Assembly (NCBI GenBank): GCA_963749515.1 | Contig: CAVVMR010000001.1 | Location: 1-64,000 of the forward strand | Source: Gaiellasilicea sp963749515 | Lineage (GTDB): Bacteria > Actinomycetota > Thermoleophilia > Gaiellales > Gaiellaceae | Length of the DNA: 64,000 bases | Reading direction: 5' to 3' | Shown: piece after piece, positions 34,821-43,835 of the stretch | Position numbering within the stretch: the stretch's first letter is position 1 | How the letters are laid out: each line of letters opens with the position of its first letter | Notes under the pieces: generated by a model | The model's input: only the letters and a program-made list of their open reading frames with translations | Databases searched by the model: none | Told to the model about the DNA's origin: nothing | Program-made: the position numbers and the translations under genes

Positions 34821-34844
34821 CGTCGAACCGGTGCTACTGGATTG

Positions 34845-35933
34845 TCAAGCGGCCAGGCTGGCCAGGTCGCGCAGCGCAGCGAGGCGTGAGAGCGCCTGGC
34901 CCTCGAGCTGACGAACGCGCTCGCGCGTCAGGTCGAGCTCGTGGCCGATGGCCTCGAGCGTCCACGGCTCGCCCTCGAAGCCGAACCGCAGCTCCAGAAT
35001 GCGCCGCTCGCGCTCCGGGAGCGCGTCGAGCGCGCGGCGGACGCCCTGCTTGCGCAGTGACTCCTCCGCTTCGTCGAACGGGTCGGCGGCCTCGCGGTCG
35101 GCGAAGAGATCGCCGAGCTCGCCTTCGTCGTCGGCACCGACCGTCTGGTTCAGCGAGACGGACGCGTGCGCGGCGCCGAGCGCCTCGTCGACATGCTGGA
35201 TCGGCAGCCCCGTTGCCTCCGCGAGCTCCTCCTTCGTCGCCTCGCGGCCGAGCTCGACCTCGAGCCGGCGTGCGGCGCGCGACAGCTTCTGCTGCCGCTC
35301 GACGACGTGGACCGGCACGCGGATCGTCCGCGCGTGGTTCGCGACGGCGCGCTGCACCGACTGGCGGATCCACCAGGTCGCGTAGGTCGAGAACTTGAAG
35401 CCTCGGCGCCAGTCGAACTTCTCCACCGCGCGGTTGAGGCCAAGCGTTCCCTCCTGGATCAGGTCGAGGAACGGCACGCCGAGGCCGCGGTAGCCCTTGG
35501 CGATCGAGACCACGAGTCGCAGGTTGGACTCGATCATGCGCCGCTTGGCGATCAGGTCTCCGCGCTCGATCTGCTTCGCGAGCTGGACCTCCTCGGCGGC
35601 GTTCAGAAGCTTGTGGCGGCCGACGTCGGCGAGGAAGAGCTGGAGGCTGTCGGCGGCGCCGGTGGTGACCGTGGCGACGACGGTCTGCTCCACGTCCTTC
35701 TCCTTCTCTGCGTCCTTCGCGTCCTTCTCCTTGCCGGCACGCGACTGCCCGACCTCCAGGCCGAGCGTCTCCAGCTCACGAGTGAGCTGCTCCGTCTCCT
35801 CGTCGTTCAGGTCGTGCTCGAGCACGAACGCCTCGAACTCGGTGGGCTCGATGAACCCACGCTCCTCCGAGCGCTCGACGAGCGCCTTGACCTGCTCCGA
35901 CTCAATCAGTTCGATCAGCTGATTCTGCGTCAA
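34845..35933 (-). CDS. RNA polymerase sigma-70 factor, principal (RpoD/HrdB-like) type
   Basis: 362 aa. A short acidic N-terminal region (about 1-60) and a Lys/Asp-rich linker precede region 1.2 (DSLQLFLADVGRHKLL). Region 2 has GTLGLNRAVEKFDWRRGFKF and YATWWIRQSVQRAVANHART, the hallmark of primary sigma factors; region 4.2 is WTLEAIGHELDLTRERVRQLE. It is shorter than RpoD/HrdB, so it may be the housekeeping sigma or a group 2 paralogue. TTG start. It lies downstream of topA on the same strand, with a 251-bp gap that probably holds its promoter. Confidence 0.9.
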   Translation of the reverse strand: MTQNQLIELIESEQVKALVERSEERGFIEPTEFEAFVLEHDLNDEETEQLTRELETLGLEVGQSRAGKEKDAKDAEKEKDVEQTVVATVTTGAADSLQLFLADVGRHKLLNAAEEVQLAKQIERGDLIAKRRMIESNLRLVVSIAKGYRGLGVPFLDLIQEGTLGLNRAVEKFDWRRGFKFSTYATWWIRQSVQRAVANHARTIRVPVHVVERQQKLSRAARRLEVELGREATKEELAEATGLPIQHVDEALGAAHASVSLNQTVGADDEGELGDLFADREAADPFDEAEESLRKQGVRRALDALPERERRILELRFGFEGEPWTLEAIGHELDLTRERVRQLEGQALSRLAALRDLASLAA

Positions 35934-36160
35934 AGAGAAACGTCAGTCCTTTCGGGAACTTCTTGGAGGGAAGCTACAAACTTACGCACCTTAAGCTGTT
36001 TTTCCTGCGGTTGCCAGGGGAAGTAGCGGCTGCGGCCTGTTACAAAGCTCCAACGTGGAGCCCTCTTTGCCTATTCCGGTGAGGGGCAGAAGTCGGTTTT
36101 CGCGCGACGGACGTTAGCGCGTCTGATAGCGCCCTCGTAAAGCAAGACGCCGGTCAGCAC

Positions 36161-36178
36161 CGAAAGTTTGCACTTTCG
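36161..36178 (-). terminator. Small hairpin after topA
   Basis: Perfect 7-bp stem CGAAAGT/ACTTTCG with a 4-nt loop, 7 nt after the topA stop on the minus strand. No T-run follows, so at most a weak terminator. The rest of the 251-bp gap to the sigma gene shows nothing I can name beyond AT-richer stretches that may hold a promoter. Confidence 0.4.
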
Positions 36179-36184
36179 ATCGGA

Positions 36185-38770
36185 TTACGCGGCAGATCGT
36201 CGTCCGCCGCCGCGCTTCTTCTTCGGCGCCGGCCCCTTCGAGCGGCGGTCGGCGAGCAGCTCTGCCGCCCGCTCGATCGTCACCGTCTCCGGGTCGTCGC
36301 CGCGCCGCAGGCTGGCGTTCGTCTCGCCGTCGGTGACGTATGGCCCGAAGCGGCCTTCCTTCAGCACGACCGGCTTGCTGCTGACCGGGTCAGGGCCGAG
36401 CTCGCGCAGCGGCGGCTTCGGTGTTCCCCGGCCGCGCTGCTTGGGCTGCGCCAGGAGCGCGAGCGCATCCTCGAGGGTGATCGTGAACAGCTGCTCTTCG
36501 CTTTCGAGCGAGCGCGAGTCGGTGCCCTTCTTCACGTACGCGCCGTAGCGGCCGTTCTGCGCGGTGATCTCCTCGCCGTCGGCCGGGTCGACTCCGAGCG
36601 TGCGGGGGAGCGAGAGCAGGCGCACGGCCTCCTCGAGCGTCACCGTCTCCGGCGACATGGACTTGAAGAGCGAGGCGGCGCGCGGCTTCTCGGTCGCGCC
36701 CTCCTCCAGCGTCTCGGTCACGTAAGGCCCGTAGCGGCCGGTCTTGACCGTGATCTCGCGCTCCCACTCGGGGTGCATGCCGAGTGCGCGGTCGCCGGTC
36801 GGGGCGGACAGGAGCTCCTGGGCCTTCTCGATCGTGAGCTCGTCGGGCGCCATGTCCTCGGGGACGCTGGCCCGCTCGTCGCCCCGCTCGACGTAGGGGC
36901 CGTAGCGGCCGACGCGCAGCACGATTCCCTCTCCGATCGGCAGCGAGTTGACGGCGCGCGCGTCGATCTCGGAGAGGTCGGAGACGAGCGCGTGCAGCCC
37001 CTCGTCGTCCTTGCCGTCACCGCCGAAGTAGAAGTGGCGCAGCCAGTCGACGCGCTCCTGGTCGCCGGCGGCGATCGCGTCCAGGTCGTCCTCCATCTTC
37101 GCGGTGAACGAGTAGTCGACCAGCCGGCCGAAGTGCTGCTCGAGCAGGCCCGTGACCGCGAACGCCAGGAAGGAGGGAACGAGTGCGGTGCCCCGCTTGA
37201 AGACGTAGCCGCGGTCGAGGATCGTGCCCAGGATCGAGGCGTAGGTCGAGGGCCGGCCGATCCCGCGCTCCTCGAGCGCCTGCACGAGGCTCGCTTCGGT
37301 GAAGCGCGCGGGTGGGGTCGTGGCGTGGCCCTCGGGCTCGAGGTTCAGTGCGGTCAGCTCGTCGCCGGGCTTCAGGTGGGGGAGCGGCCGCTCTTCCGCC
37401 TCCGGGGCCGCCGACTCGTCGTCGCGGCTCTCCTCGTACGCGGCGAGGAAGCCGCGGAACGTGATCACGGTGCCGGAGGCCGAGAACTCGGCGTCGGTGC
37501 CGGAGGACGCGGTCGCACCGAGGCGGAGCGAGACGGTCATGCCGCGCGCGTCGGCCATCTGGGAGGCCAGCGTCCGCTTCCAGATCAGGTCGTAGAGGGC
37601 GAGCTCGTCGCGGTTGAGCTCGCGCTCGAGCTGCTTCGGCGTCCGGAACGAGTCGCCGGCCGGACGGATCGCCTCGTGCGCCTCCTGGGCGTTCTTCACC
37701 TTGCGCGTGTACTGGCGCGGCGCAGCCGGGATCGAGTCGGCGCCGTAGAGCTCGACGGCCTGCTTCCGTGCGGCCTGGAGCGCCGCCTCCGAGAGAGTCG
37801 TCGAGTCGGTGCGCATGTAGGTGATGTAGCCGTTCTCGTACAGGCGCTGGGCGACGCGCATCGTCGTCTGCGCGGTGTAGCGGAGCTTGCGGCCCGCCTC
37901 CTGCTGCAGCGTGGAGGTCATGAACGGCGCGGCGGGGCGGCGCGTGTACGGCTTCTCGTCCGCCGAGCGCACGGCGAAGGGAACGCCGTCGAGCGCTGCG
38001 GCGAGCTCACGCGCCTGGGTCTCGTCCAGCTTGATCAGATCGGCCGACTTGAGCGTGCCGTCCTGGCCGAAGTCGCGTCCCTGCGCGACGCGCTGCCCTT
38101 CGACGGCCGCGAGCTTGGCCTCGAAGGAGCCGGGATCGAACAGGCCTTTGATGTCCCAGTAGCCGGCGGAGACGAAGGCCTGGCGCTCGCGCTCGCGCTC
38201 GACGACGAGCCGGACGGCCACGGACTGGACGCGGCCGGCCGAGAGCCCTTGCATCACCTTCTTCCAGAGGACGGGCGAGACCTCGTAGCCGTACAGGCGG
38301 TCGAGGATGCGCCGTGTCTCCTGGGCGTCGACGAGGCGCTGGTCGACGTCGCGAGTCTCGCCGAGCGCGCGCTGGATCGCGTCGCGGGTGATCTCGTGGA
38401 AGACCATCCGGCGGACGGGGACCTTCGGCTGCAGCACCTCGAGCAGGTGCCAGGCGATCGCCTCGCCCTCGCGGTCTTCGTCTGTCGCGAGCAGGAGCTC
38501 GTCGGCGTTCTTCAGGAGCTTCTTCAGCTCGGTGACCTTCCCCTTCTTGTCCGAGTCGACGACGTACAGCGGCTCGAAATCGTGCTCGACGTCCACGCCC
38601 AGGCGCGCCCAGGGCTCCTTCTTCATGCCCTCCGGGATCTCGGAGGCGCGGTTCGGGAGGTCGCGAATGTGACCGATGCTCGACTCGACGACGTAGTCGT
38701 CGCCGAGGTAGCCCGCGATGGTCTTCGCCTTCGCAGGGCTCTCGACGATCACCAGCTTCTTGGCCGACAT
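36185..38770 (-). CDS. topA: DNA topoisomerase I (type IA)
   Basis: 861 aa. Toprim domain: VIVESPAKAKTI and TDEDREGEAIAWHL. The active-site Tyr318 is in ITYMRTDST, and GLSAGRVQSVAVRLV precedes it. Instead of zinc fingers the C-terminus has four GRYGPYV-type repeats (about residues 615-850) and a basic tail (KKKRGGGRR), as in actinobacterial TopA, where these bind DNA. Relaxes negative supercoils. ATG start with TAAGGT 8 nt upstream (38779-38784), divergent from plsC across 38 bp, so both promoters share a very short spacer. Confidence 0.97.
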   Translation of the reverse strand: MSAKKLVIVESPAKAKTIAGYLGDDYVVESSIGHIRDLPNRASEIPEGMKKEPWARLGVDVEHDFEPLYVVDSDKKGKVTELKKLLKNADELLLATDEDREGEAIAWHLLEVLQPKVPVRRMVFHEITRDAIQRALGETRDVDQRLVDAQETRRILDRLYGYEVSPVLWKKVMQGLSAGRVQSVAVRLVVERERERQAFVSAGYWDIKGLFDPGSFEAKLAAVEGQRVAQGRDFGQDGTLKSADLIKLDETQARELAAALDGVPFAVRSADEKPYTRRPAAPFMTSTLQQEAGRKLRYTAQTTMRVAQRLYENGYITYMRTDSTTLSEAALQAARKQAVELYGADSIPAAPRQYTRKVKNAQEAHEAIRPAGDSFRTPKQLERELNRDELALYDLIWKRTLASQMADARGMTVSLRLGATASSGTDAEFSASGTVITFRGFLAAYEESRDDESAAPEAEERPLPHLKPGDELTALNLEPEGHATTPPARFTEASLVQALEERGIGRPSTYASILGTILDRGYVFKRGTALVPSFLAFAVTGLLEQHFGRLVDYSFTAKMEDDLDAIAAGDQERVDWLRHFYFGGDGKDDEGLHALVSDLSEIDARAVNSLPIGEGIVLRVGRYGPYVERGDERASVPEDMAPDELTIEKAQELLSAPTGDRALGMHPEWEREITVKTGRYGPYVTETLEEGATEKPRAASLFKSMSPETVTLEEAVRLLSLPRTLGVDPADGEEITAQNGRYGAYVKKGTDSRSLESEEQLFTITLEDALALLAQPKQRGRGTPKPPLRELGPDPVSSKPVVLKEGRFGPYVTDGETNASLRRGDDPETVTIERAAELLADRRSKGPAPKKKRGGGRRSAA

Positions 38771-38808
38771 GGCGCACCACCTTAGCGACCGGTTGGGATA
38801 CTGCGGCC

Positions 38809-39420
38809 ATGGCGCCCCGGCCGAGTCGGATGTATCTCCTGATCGCTGCGCTCAGCTGGCCGCTGCTGAAAGGCTTGTTCAGGCTGCGCGCGCGCGGACG
38901 GGAGCATCTTCCGGCCGGCGGCTTCGTGCTCGCGGCGAATCACAACTCGAACTTCGATCCGTGGCCGCTCGGTCTGACGCTCTTTCCGAAGCGATATCTC
39001 CGCTTCATGGGCAAGTCTGAGCTCTTCTGGACGCCGTTCAAGCAGTTTGCGACAGCTGCCGGTGCCTTCCCGGTGCGGCGCGGGCAGGCGGATACGGAGG
39101 CGATGGCGACCGCCACGCAGCTCTGCCGCGAGGGTCACATCGTCGTCATGTTCCCGGAGGGGACGAGACGGAAGAAGGGCCTGCGGAAGAAGTACGAGGC
39201 CCGTGCGCACACCGGCGCGGCGCGGATCGCACTGGATGCGAACGTCCCGCTCGTCCCCGCCGGCATCGTCGGCACCGACCGGCTCGGGCGGCTCGCACAG
39301 CTGCGCGTCGCGTACGGCCCGCCGATCCCGCTCGACGACCTCGCGGGGCGGGAGGATGCGCCGCAGGTGGCGACCGAGCGCCTGATGGCCGCGATCGAGG
39401 ATCTCGTGGCATCCGCGTGA
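38809..39420 (+). CDS. plsC: Lysophospholipid (1-acylglycerol-3-phosphate) acyltransferase
   Basis: 203 aa. Motif I NHNSNFD (His45, Asp50) and motif III FPEGTRRKKG are the catalytic and phosphate-binding sites of PlsC acyltransferases; VPLVPAGIVGTDR is motif IV. One N-terminal hydrophobic segment suggests membrane attachment. It would form phosphatidic acid or acylate a related lipid. GATACT (38797-38802) sits 6 nt before the ATG. Stop overlaps the start of the exonuclease gene by 4 nt (GTGA). Confidence 0.88.
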   Translation: MAPRPSRMYLLIAALSWPLLKGLFRLRARGREHLPAGGFVLAANHNSNFDPWPLGLTLFPKRYLRFMGKSELFWTPFKQFATAAGAFPVRRGQADTEAMATATQLCREGHIVVMFPEGTRRKKGLRKKYEARAHTGAARIALDANVPLVPAGIVGTDRLGRLAQLRVAYGPPIPLDDLAGREDAPQVATERLMAAIEDLVASA

Positions 39421-40250
39421 AGCCGCTCCTGATCGTCGACGGCGACTCGTTCGCCCACCGCTCCTACCACGCCTTGCCGAAGTCGATCCGCCGCGCCGGC
39501 GGGAGGCCGGCGGGGCTGCTGACGGGCGTGGGCAACCTGCTCGTCCGGCTCTGGGAGGAGGAGCAGCCTCGCGCCATGCTCGTCGCCTGGGACACGCTGA
39601 CCGTGCCGACCTACCGGCACGAGGCGCTCGCGAGCTACCAGAGCGGGCGCGTGTTCGACGACGACCTGCTCGAGCAGCTCGACCTCGCGCCCGAGCTCGT
39701 CGTGTCGATGGGATTCGCGGCCGCGAAGGAGGCCGGGTACGAGGCGGACGACTTTCTCGCGGCCGGGGTCGCCTTCGAGGAGGCCAGGGGCGGCAAGGCG
39801 CTCGTCGCGAGCGGCGACCGGGACACCTTCCAGCTCGTCAGCGAGCAGACCTCCGTGTTGCAGCCGCAGAAGGGCGGCGGCGCGCTGGCGCGCATCGGGC
39901 CGGCGGAGGTGCGCGAGCGCTACGGCGTCGATCCGAAGCAGGTGCCCGATTTCATCGCGCTTCGCGGAGATCCGTCCGACAAGATCCCCGGCGCGCGCGG
40001 GGTGGGGGCGAAGACGGCCGCGACGGTGCTCGAGCAGTACGGGAGCCTCGAGGAGGCGCTCGCCGCGGGCCGCTTTGCCGCGGAGGCGGACGCGCTGCGG
40101 CTCTACCGCCACGTCGCGACGATGGACGCCGAGGCGCCCTTGCCGCCGCTGGAGGATCAGGAGCCGACCTGGGACCGCGCTGCCGCACTCGCCGACGAGT
40201 GGGGGCTGGGGCGGCTGGCGGGCCGCCTGGAGGCGCTGTCGAGCTCCTGA
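39417..40250 (+). CDS. 5'-3' exonuclease / flap endonuclease (Pol I N-domain type)
   Basis: 277 aa, a stand-alone version of the DNA polymerase I 5' nuclease. Acidic metal ligands are visible in IVDGDSF (Asp8, Asp10), GYEADDFLA and SGDRDTFQL; the helix-3-turn-helix is FIALRGDPSDKIPGARGVGAKTA. It would remove RNA primers or flaps. It is translationally coupled to plsC, and its end overlaps the deacetylase gene. Confidence 0.88.
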   Translation: MKPLLIVDGDSFAHRSYHALPKSIRRAGGRPAGLLTGVGNLLVRLWEEEQPRAMLVAWDTLTVPTYRHEALASYQSGRVFDDDLLEQLDLAPELVVSMGFAAAKEAGYEADDFLAAGVAFEEARGGKALVASGDRDTFQLVSEQTSVLQPQKGGGALARIGPAEVRERYGVDPKQVPDFIALRGDPSDKIPGARGVGAKTAATVLEQYGSLEEALAAGRFAAEADALRLYRHVATMDAEAPLPPLEDQEPTWDRAAALADEWGLGRLAGRLEALSSS

Positions 40251-41074
40251 CGAACCCGGCGCTCGCGCACCTCCACCCGACGGGGAACCATCCCGAGCTC
40301 CAGGACCGGCTGCTCGGGCTCAGCGGCGAGACGGTCGAGCGGCATGCGAGCGAGGAGCAGATCGCGCGCGTTCACGACGAGCCCTACCTCGCGCTCCTGC
40401 GGGCGATCGACCGGCCCGGGCACCTGGATCCGGACACGGTCTGCTCGGAGACCTCGTGGGAAGCGGCGACCCTGGCGGCCGGAATCACGCTCGAAGCGGT
40501 CGACCGGGGCGGGTTCGCACTCGTGCGGCCGCCGGGCCACCACGCGCTCGCCGACCGGGCAATGGGGTTCTGCCTCGTGAACAACGTCGCGGTCGCGGCG
40601 CGCTACGCGCAGGCCGAGCTCGGGCTCGAGCGGGTCGCGATCGTCGACTTCGACGTCCACCACGGCAACGGCACCGAGGCGAGCTTCCGCGGCGACGACA
40701 CCGTTCTCTTCATCTCGCTGCACCAGTGGCCGTTCTATCCGGGCACGGGCGGGCCCGGCACGAGCGACGAGACGACGCTCAACCTGCCGCTTCCGGCCGG
40801 CTCCGGCGACGGCGACTACCGCGCGGCGTTCGAGGGAGCGGTCGAGCCGGCCGTGCTCGGGTTCGCGCCGGACCTGCTGCTCGTCTCGGCCGGCTTCGAC
40901 GCGCACGAGGAGGATCCGCTCGCCTCGATGGAGGTGACGGTGGCCGGCTTCCGCGAGCTGGCGGAGCGCTGCGCGACGCTCGCGCCCCGCATCGCCGCCG
41001 TGCTCGAGGGCGGCTACAACCTCGCGACGCTGCCTGCGCTCGTCGCAGCGGCGCACGAGGGCTTCACTTCGTAG
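40199..41074 (+). CDS. Histone deacetylase-family (AcuC/HdaH-like) deacetylase
   Basis: 291 aa from GTG 40199, the only standard start in frame before the conserved region; this makes a 52-nt overlap with the exonuclease gene, so a rarer start near 40240 is possible. Zinc-dependent deacetylase motifs are RPPGHHA, VDFDVHHGNGT (metal Asp and His), SLHQWPFYPGTG and SAGFDAHEEDPL (metal Asp), then EGGYNLATL. Substrates in bacteria are acetylated proteins, acetylpolyamines or similar. Ends just before a strong hairpin. Confidence 0.87.
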   Translation: MGAGAAGGPPGGAVELLTNPALAHLHPTGNHPELQDRLLGLSGETVERHASEEQIARVHDEPYLALLRAIDRPGHLDPDTVCSETSWEAATLAAGITLEAVDRGGFALVRPPGHHALADRAMGFCLVNNVAVAARYAQAELGLERVAIVDFDVHHGNGTEASFRGDDTVLFISLHQWPFYPGTGGPGTSDETTLNLPLPAGSGDGDYRAAFEGAVEPAVLGFAPDLLLVSAGFDAHEEDPLASMEVTVAGFRELAERCATLAPRIAAVLEGGYNLATLPALVAAAHEGFTS

Positions 41075-41079
41075 AACGA

Positions 41080-41107
41080 CGAACGGCCGGCTTGCGCCGG
41101 CCGTTCG
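41080..41107 (+). terminator. Strong hairpin after the plsC-exonuclease-deacetylase operon
   Basis: Perfect 12-bp stem CGAACGGCCGGC/GCCGGCCGTTCG with a TTGC loop, 5 nt after the deacetylase stop. The tail GACTACTTT is modestly T-rich. Confidence 0.65.
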
Positions 41108-41201
41108 GACTACTTTGCTGCCGCAGCGTTCCTCGGAAGACCGCTACGACTAATAGTGGTCGCTCATGGTCGGTTTCTCATCACCCGGGGTTTGTGATCC
41201 G

Positions 41202-41222
41202 TATCCCCCACCGTGGGGGATA
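41202..41222 (-). terminator. Hairpin after the response regulator gene
   Basis: Perfect 9-bp stem TATCCCCCA/TGGGGGATA with a 3-nt loop, 7 nt beyond the response regulator stop on the minus strand. No clear T tail. Confidence 0.5.
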
Positions 41223-41229
41223 GGCCGTC

Positions 41230-41874
41230 TCAGCCGCGCGCGATCGCAAGCTGCTCGAGCGCGTCGCGGCGAGACGACACGCCGAGCTTTCGCAGCAGGC
41301 TCTTCACGTGCGAGCGCACGGTGTGCTCCGAGATGAACAGGCGCTTGGCGATGTCGTCGGTCGAGAGGTGGTCGTCGAGGAGCAGCAGCACCTCGACCTC
41401 GCGGGCCGAGAGCGCTCCCGCGATCCGGTCCGGAACGCCGCCGCCGAGGCGGCCACCGGCGCGCAGCTGGTCGAGCAGCCGGCGGGCGATCTCGCCCGAG
41501 AGCGCGGCCTCGCCGTTCGCGACCCCGCGCAGGAACGCGACGATTCGCTCCGGCGGCTCGCTCTTCAGCAGGTAGCCCGCCGCACCGCCTCGAATCGCCG
41601 CGAGAAGGTTGTCCTCGGTCCCGGACGCGGTGAGCACGACGACTTCGCACCCCGGCGCCGCGGCACGGAGACGCGGAAGCGCCGAAAGACCGTCGAGACC
41701 GGGCATCGAGAGGTCGAGCAGCACGAGATCCGGCTGCAGCGACTGGGCGAGCTCGAGCGCGGCGGCGCCGTCTGCGGCCTCTCCGACCACGTCGAAGCCG
41801 CCCGCGTCGAGCAGCGACGAAAGCGCGTCGCGGGTCAGCGGATGGTCGTCGACGATGAGAATTCTCTCGGACAT
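41230..41874 (-). CDS. NarL/FixJ-family response regulator
   Basis: 214 aa. Receiver domain about 1-120 with acidic pocket (VDDH), phosphoacceptor Asp54 (VLLDLSMPG) and Lys in YLLKSEPP; a LuxR HTH occupies about 148-210 (LSAREVEVLLLL, SEHTVRSHVKSLLRKLGVSSR). It lies head-to-head with a sensor kinase gene, 44 nt away, and is its likely partner. A second kinase at 43836 may also feed it, as it has no regulator of its own. Confidence 0.92.
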   Translation of the reverse strand: MSERILIVDDHPLTRDALSSLLDAGGFDVVGEAADGAAALELAQSLQPDLVLLDLSMPGLDGLSALPRLRAAAPGCEVVVLTASGTEDNLLAAIRGGAAGYLLKSEPPERIVAFLRGVANGEAALSGEIARRLLDQLRAGGRLGGGVPDRIAGALSAREVEVLLLLDDHLSTDDIAKRLFISEHTVRSHVKSLLRKLGVSSRRDALEQLAIARG

Positions 41875-41918
41875 CGTTTCCTCTCATCGGCAGACGCCCG
41901 GTTGCCGATTAGAGCAAC

Positions 41919-43307
41919 GTGCAGAAGAAGAATCCAAAAGACACGTTCGAGTCGTGGCTCGTCGGCGAGTTGCTGCTCGTCGCCCTGCTCGGCTCGGCGA
42001 CGGCGCTCTTCCTCACGAACCCGATCCTTCGCAACACCTACGAGCTGCCCGAGGGCCGCCTCGTGCTCGACACTGCGGTCGTCCTCGCCGCGACGATCGT
42101 CGCGATCCTCGCCGGCGTCCGCTTCTCGGTGGAGGGGCGCATGCTCGACCTGCTCCTGGCGGCAGGCTTCTGCGTCGCCGGCATCGGCACGCTGGCATTT
42201 TCCGTCGCGCCCGTCCTCGGAGGCTCCAATCAGGGTGCTCCCGAGGCCTGGGCGGCGATCGGCTCACGTGTCCTCGCCGCGACGCTGATCGCGCTCGCGC
42301 CACTCGTGCCGGCGCCGAGAATCATCGCGAGGAAACGGGCGCTGCTGGCCGGGATCGCGATGCTGCTCGTCGCCCTGTTCGCGATCTGGCTGCCTCTCCA
42401 CGGCTTCCGGGCCGATCTCACTCCGCTCGACGCCTCCTCCAACGGCAATCGCGCGTTCGAGCTCACAGTTGCGACCTCTTTCCTCGCCCTGCTCGCGCTC
42501 GTCGCGGTGATCGGCTTCGCGATCCGCTACCGGCGGCGCGGCGACGATCTCGACAGCTGGCTCGCGCTCGGCGCGACGCTCACCCTCTTTGCAGAGCTGC
42601 ACTACGTGCTCACGCCGCGCGTCTCGAGCGACTTCATCTCCCAGGGCGACTTTCTCCGGCTGCTCTCCTACGGCGTCCTGCTCGTCGGTGTCTGGCGCGC
42701 GATCAGCTTCGCCGAGTTCGGCCGCGCCGTCGCGGAGGAGCGCGCCCGTGTCGCGCGCGAGATCCACGACGGCCTGGCGCAGTACCTCTTCGCCGTCTCC
42801 ACGCATGCCAGCATGCTCGAGGCGGGTGCGCCGCTCGACAAGACGCTGCCGAAGCTGAAGGAGGCTGCGGCGGCCGCCCAGCAGGAGGCGCGCTTCGCGG
42901 TGCTCGCCCTGTCCTCGGCCAGCGGGAATGCTCCCTTCGACGCAGCGCTGCGCCGCTACATCGAGTTCCTCACCGCCGACGGCTCGTTCGAGGTGGACAT
43001 CGAGATCGATCCGTCGATCCTGCTCGCGCCCGACGAGCAGATCGAGGTGTTCCGCATCGTCCAGGAAGGGCTCGCGAACGTCCGCAAGCACGCGGGCGCC
43101 CATCATGCCGAGGTCTGGATCGGCCAGCGTCTGGGGCGGCGGATCGTGAGCGTCCGGGACGACGGGGTCGGCTTCGACGGCGAGGGTGCGGCGGCGGGCC
43201 AGGGGCTGAAGAACATGCGCCTCCGCGCCGACACGATCGAGGGCGGCTTCGCGCTGAGCTCGCGGCCCGGCCGCGGCACCGCGCTCGAGGTCGTCCTGCG
43301 GGCCTAG
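41919..43307 (+). CDS. Membrane sensor histidine kinase (HisKA_3 / HATPase_c)
   Basis: 462 aa. About eight hydrophobic helices form the sensor half (residues 15-260); no extracellular sensing domain is obvious. The dimerisation region holds His283 in AREIHDGLAQYLF; the ATPase has RIVQEGLANVRKHAGAHHA (N box), RDDGVGFDGEG and a GRGTALEVVL end. It is a NarL-type kinase. GTG start. Divergent from the response regulator gene. Confidence 0.9.
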   Translation: MQKKNPKDTFESWLVGELLLVALLGSATALFLTNPILRNTYELPEGRLVLDTAVVLAATIVAILAGVRFSVEGRMLDLLLAAGFCVAGIGTLAFSVAPVLGGSNQGAPEAWAAIGSRVLAATLIALAPLVPAPRIIARKRALLAGIAMLLVALFAIWLPLHGFRADLTPLDASSNGNRAFELTVATSFLALLALVAVIGFAIRYRRRGDDLDSWLALGATLTLFAELHYVLTPRVSSDFISQGDFLRLLSYGVLLVGVWRAISFAEFGRAVAEERARVAREIHDGLAQYLFAVSTHASMLEAGAPLDKTLPKLKEAAAAAQQEARFAVLALSSASGNAPFDAALRRYIEFLTADGSFEVDIEIDPSILLAPDEQIEVFRIVQEGLANVRKHAGAHHAEVWIGQRLGRRIVSVRDDGVGFDGEGAAAGQGLKNMRLRADTIEGGFALSSRPGRGTALEVVLRA

Positions 43308-43308
43308 C

Positions 43309-43764
43309 TCAGCAGCGCCGCGTGACCTGGTGGTACAGGCTCGCCTGCGCGATCAGGCCCGAGCGCACGTGGGTCGTCTTCACCGTCATCGAGTAGCGCC
43401 CGGGCTTCCAGCGGCCGTTCGCGCAGGCCATCTTGTACGCGCGCGGCTTGAGGTCGAAGCCGAAGTTCGGGCCGCCCTCCGCGCAGTTGTCGACGGTGCC
43501 GGTGCGAGCCCTCGTGATCCTCGTCGTCGTGCCCGCCGCCGAGACGAGGTCGATGTTGATCGAGACGCGCAGCGTCCGTTTGATGAGGCATGTCGCCTTC
43601 CCGTCGAGCCAGACTCCCTTCATCTCCCCTCCGGTCGGGCTCAGCAGCACGCGGCTGACCACCTTGAGGCTGCCGCGCTGGGCCATGCCGGTCGACTCGG
43701 GCAGGTCGGCGGCGATTGCCGGAGCGGCGACAGCGAGGGCCAGCAGTGCGAGGAGCGTGCGCAT
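43309..43764 (-). CDS. Secreted hypothetical protein
   Basis: 151 aa. Start ATG 43764 gives a clear Sec signal peptide (MRTLLALLALAVAAPAIAAD) with cleavage after AIA; 13 codons more are open upstream. The mature part has several beta strands and four cysteines (ATCLIK, DNCAEG, KMACANG, RRC-COOH) that could form two disulfides. Not recognised as a family. One base separates its stop from the converging kinase gene. Confidence 0.65.
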   Translation of the reverse strand: MRTLLALLALAVAAPAIAADLPESTGMAQRGSLKVVSRVLLSPTGGEMKGVWLDGKATCLIKRTLRVSINIDLVSAAGTTTRITRARTGTVDNCAEGGPNFGFDLKPRAYKMACANGRWKPGRYSMTVKTTHVRSGLIAQASLYHQVTRRC

Positions 43765-43835
43765 CGTCACAAACCGTATCCCGGCCATGTCAGGAGATTG
43801 CAAATCATCTGTTCGGAGCTAGTCTCAATCACTTC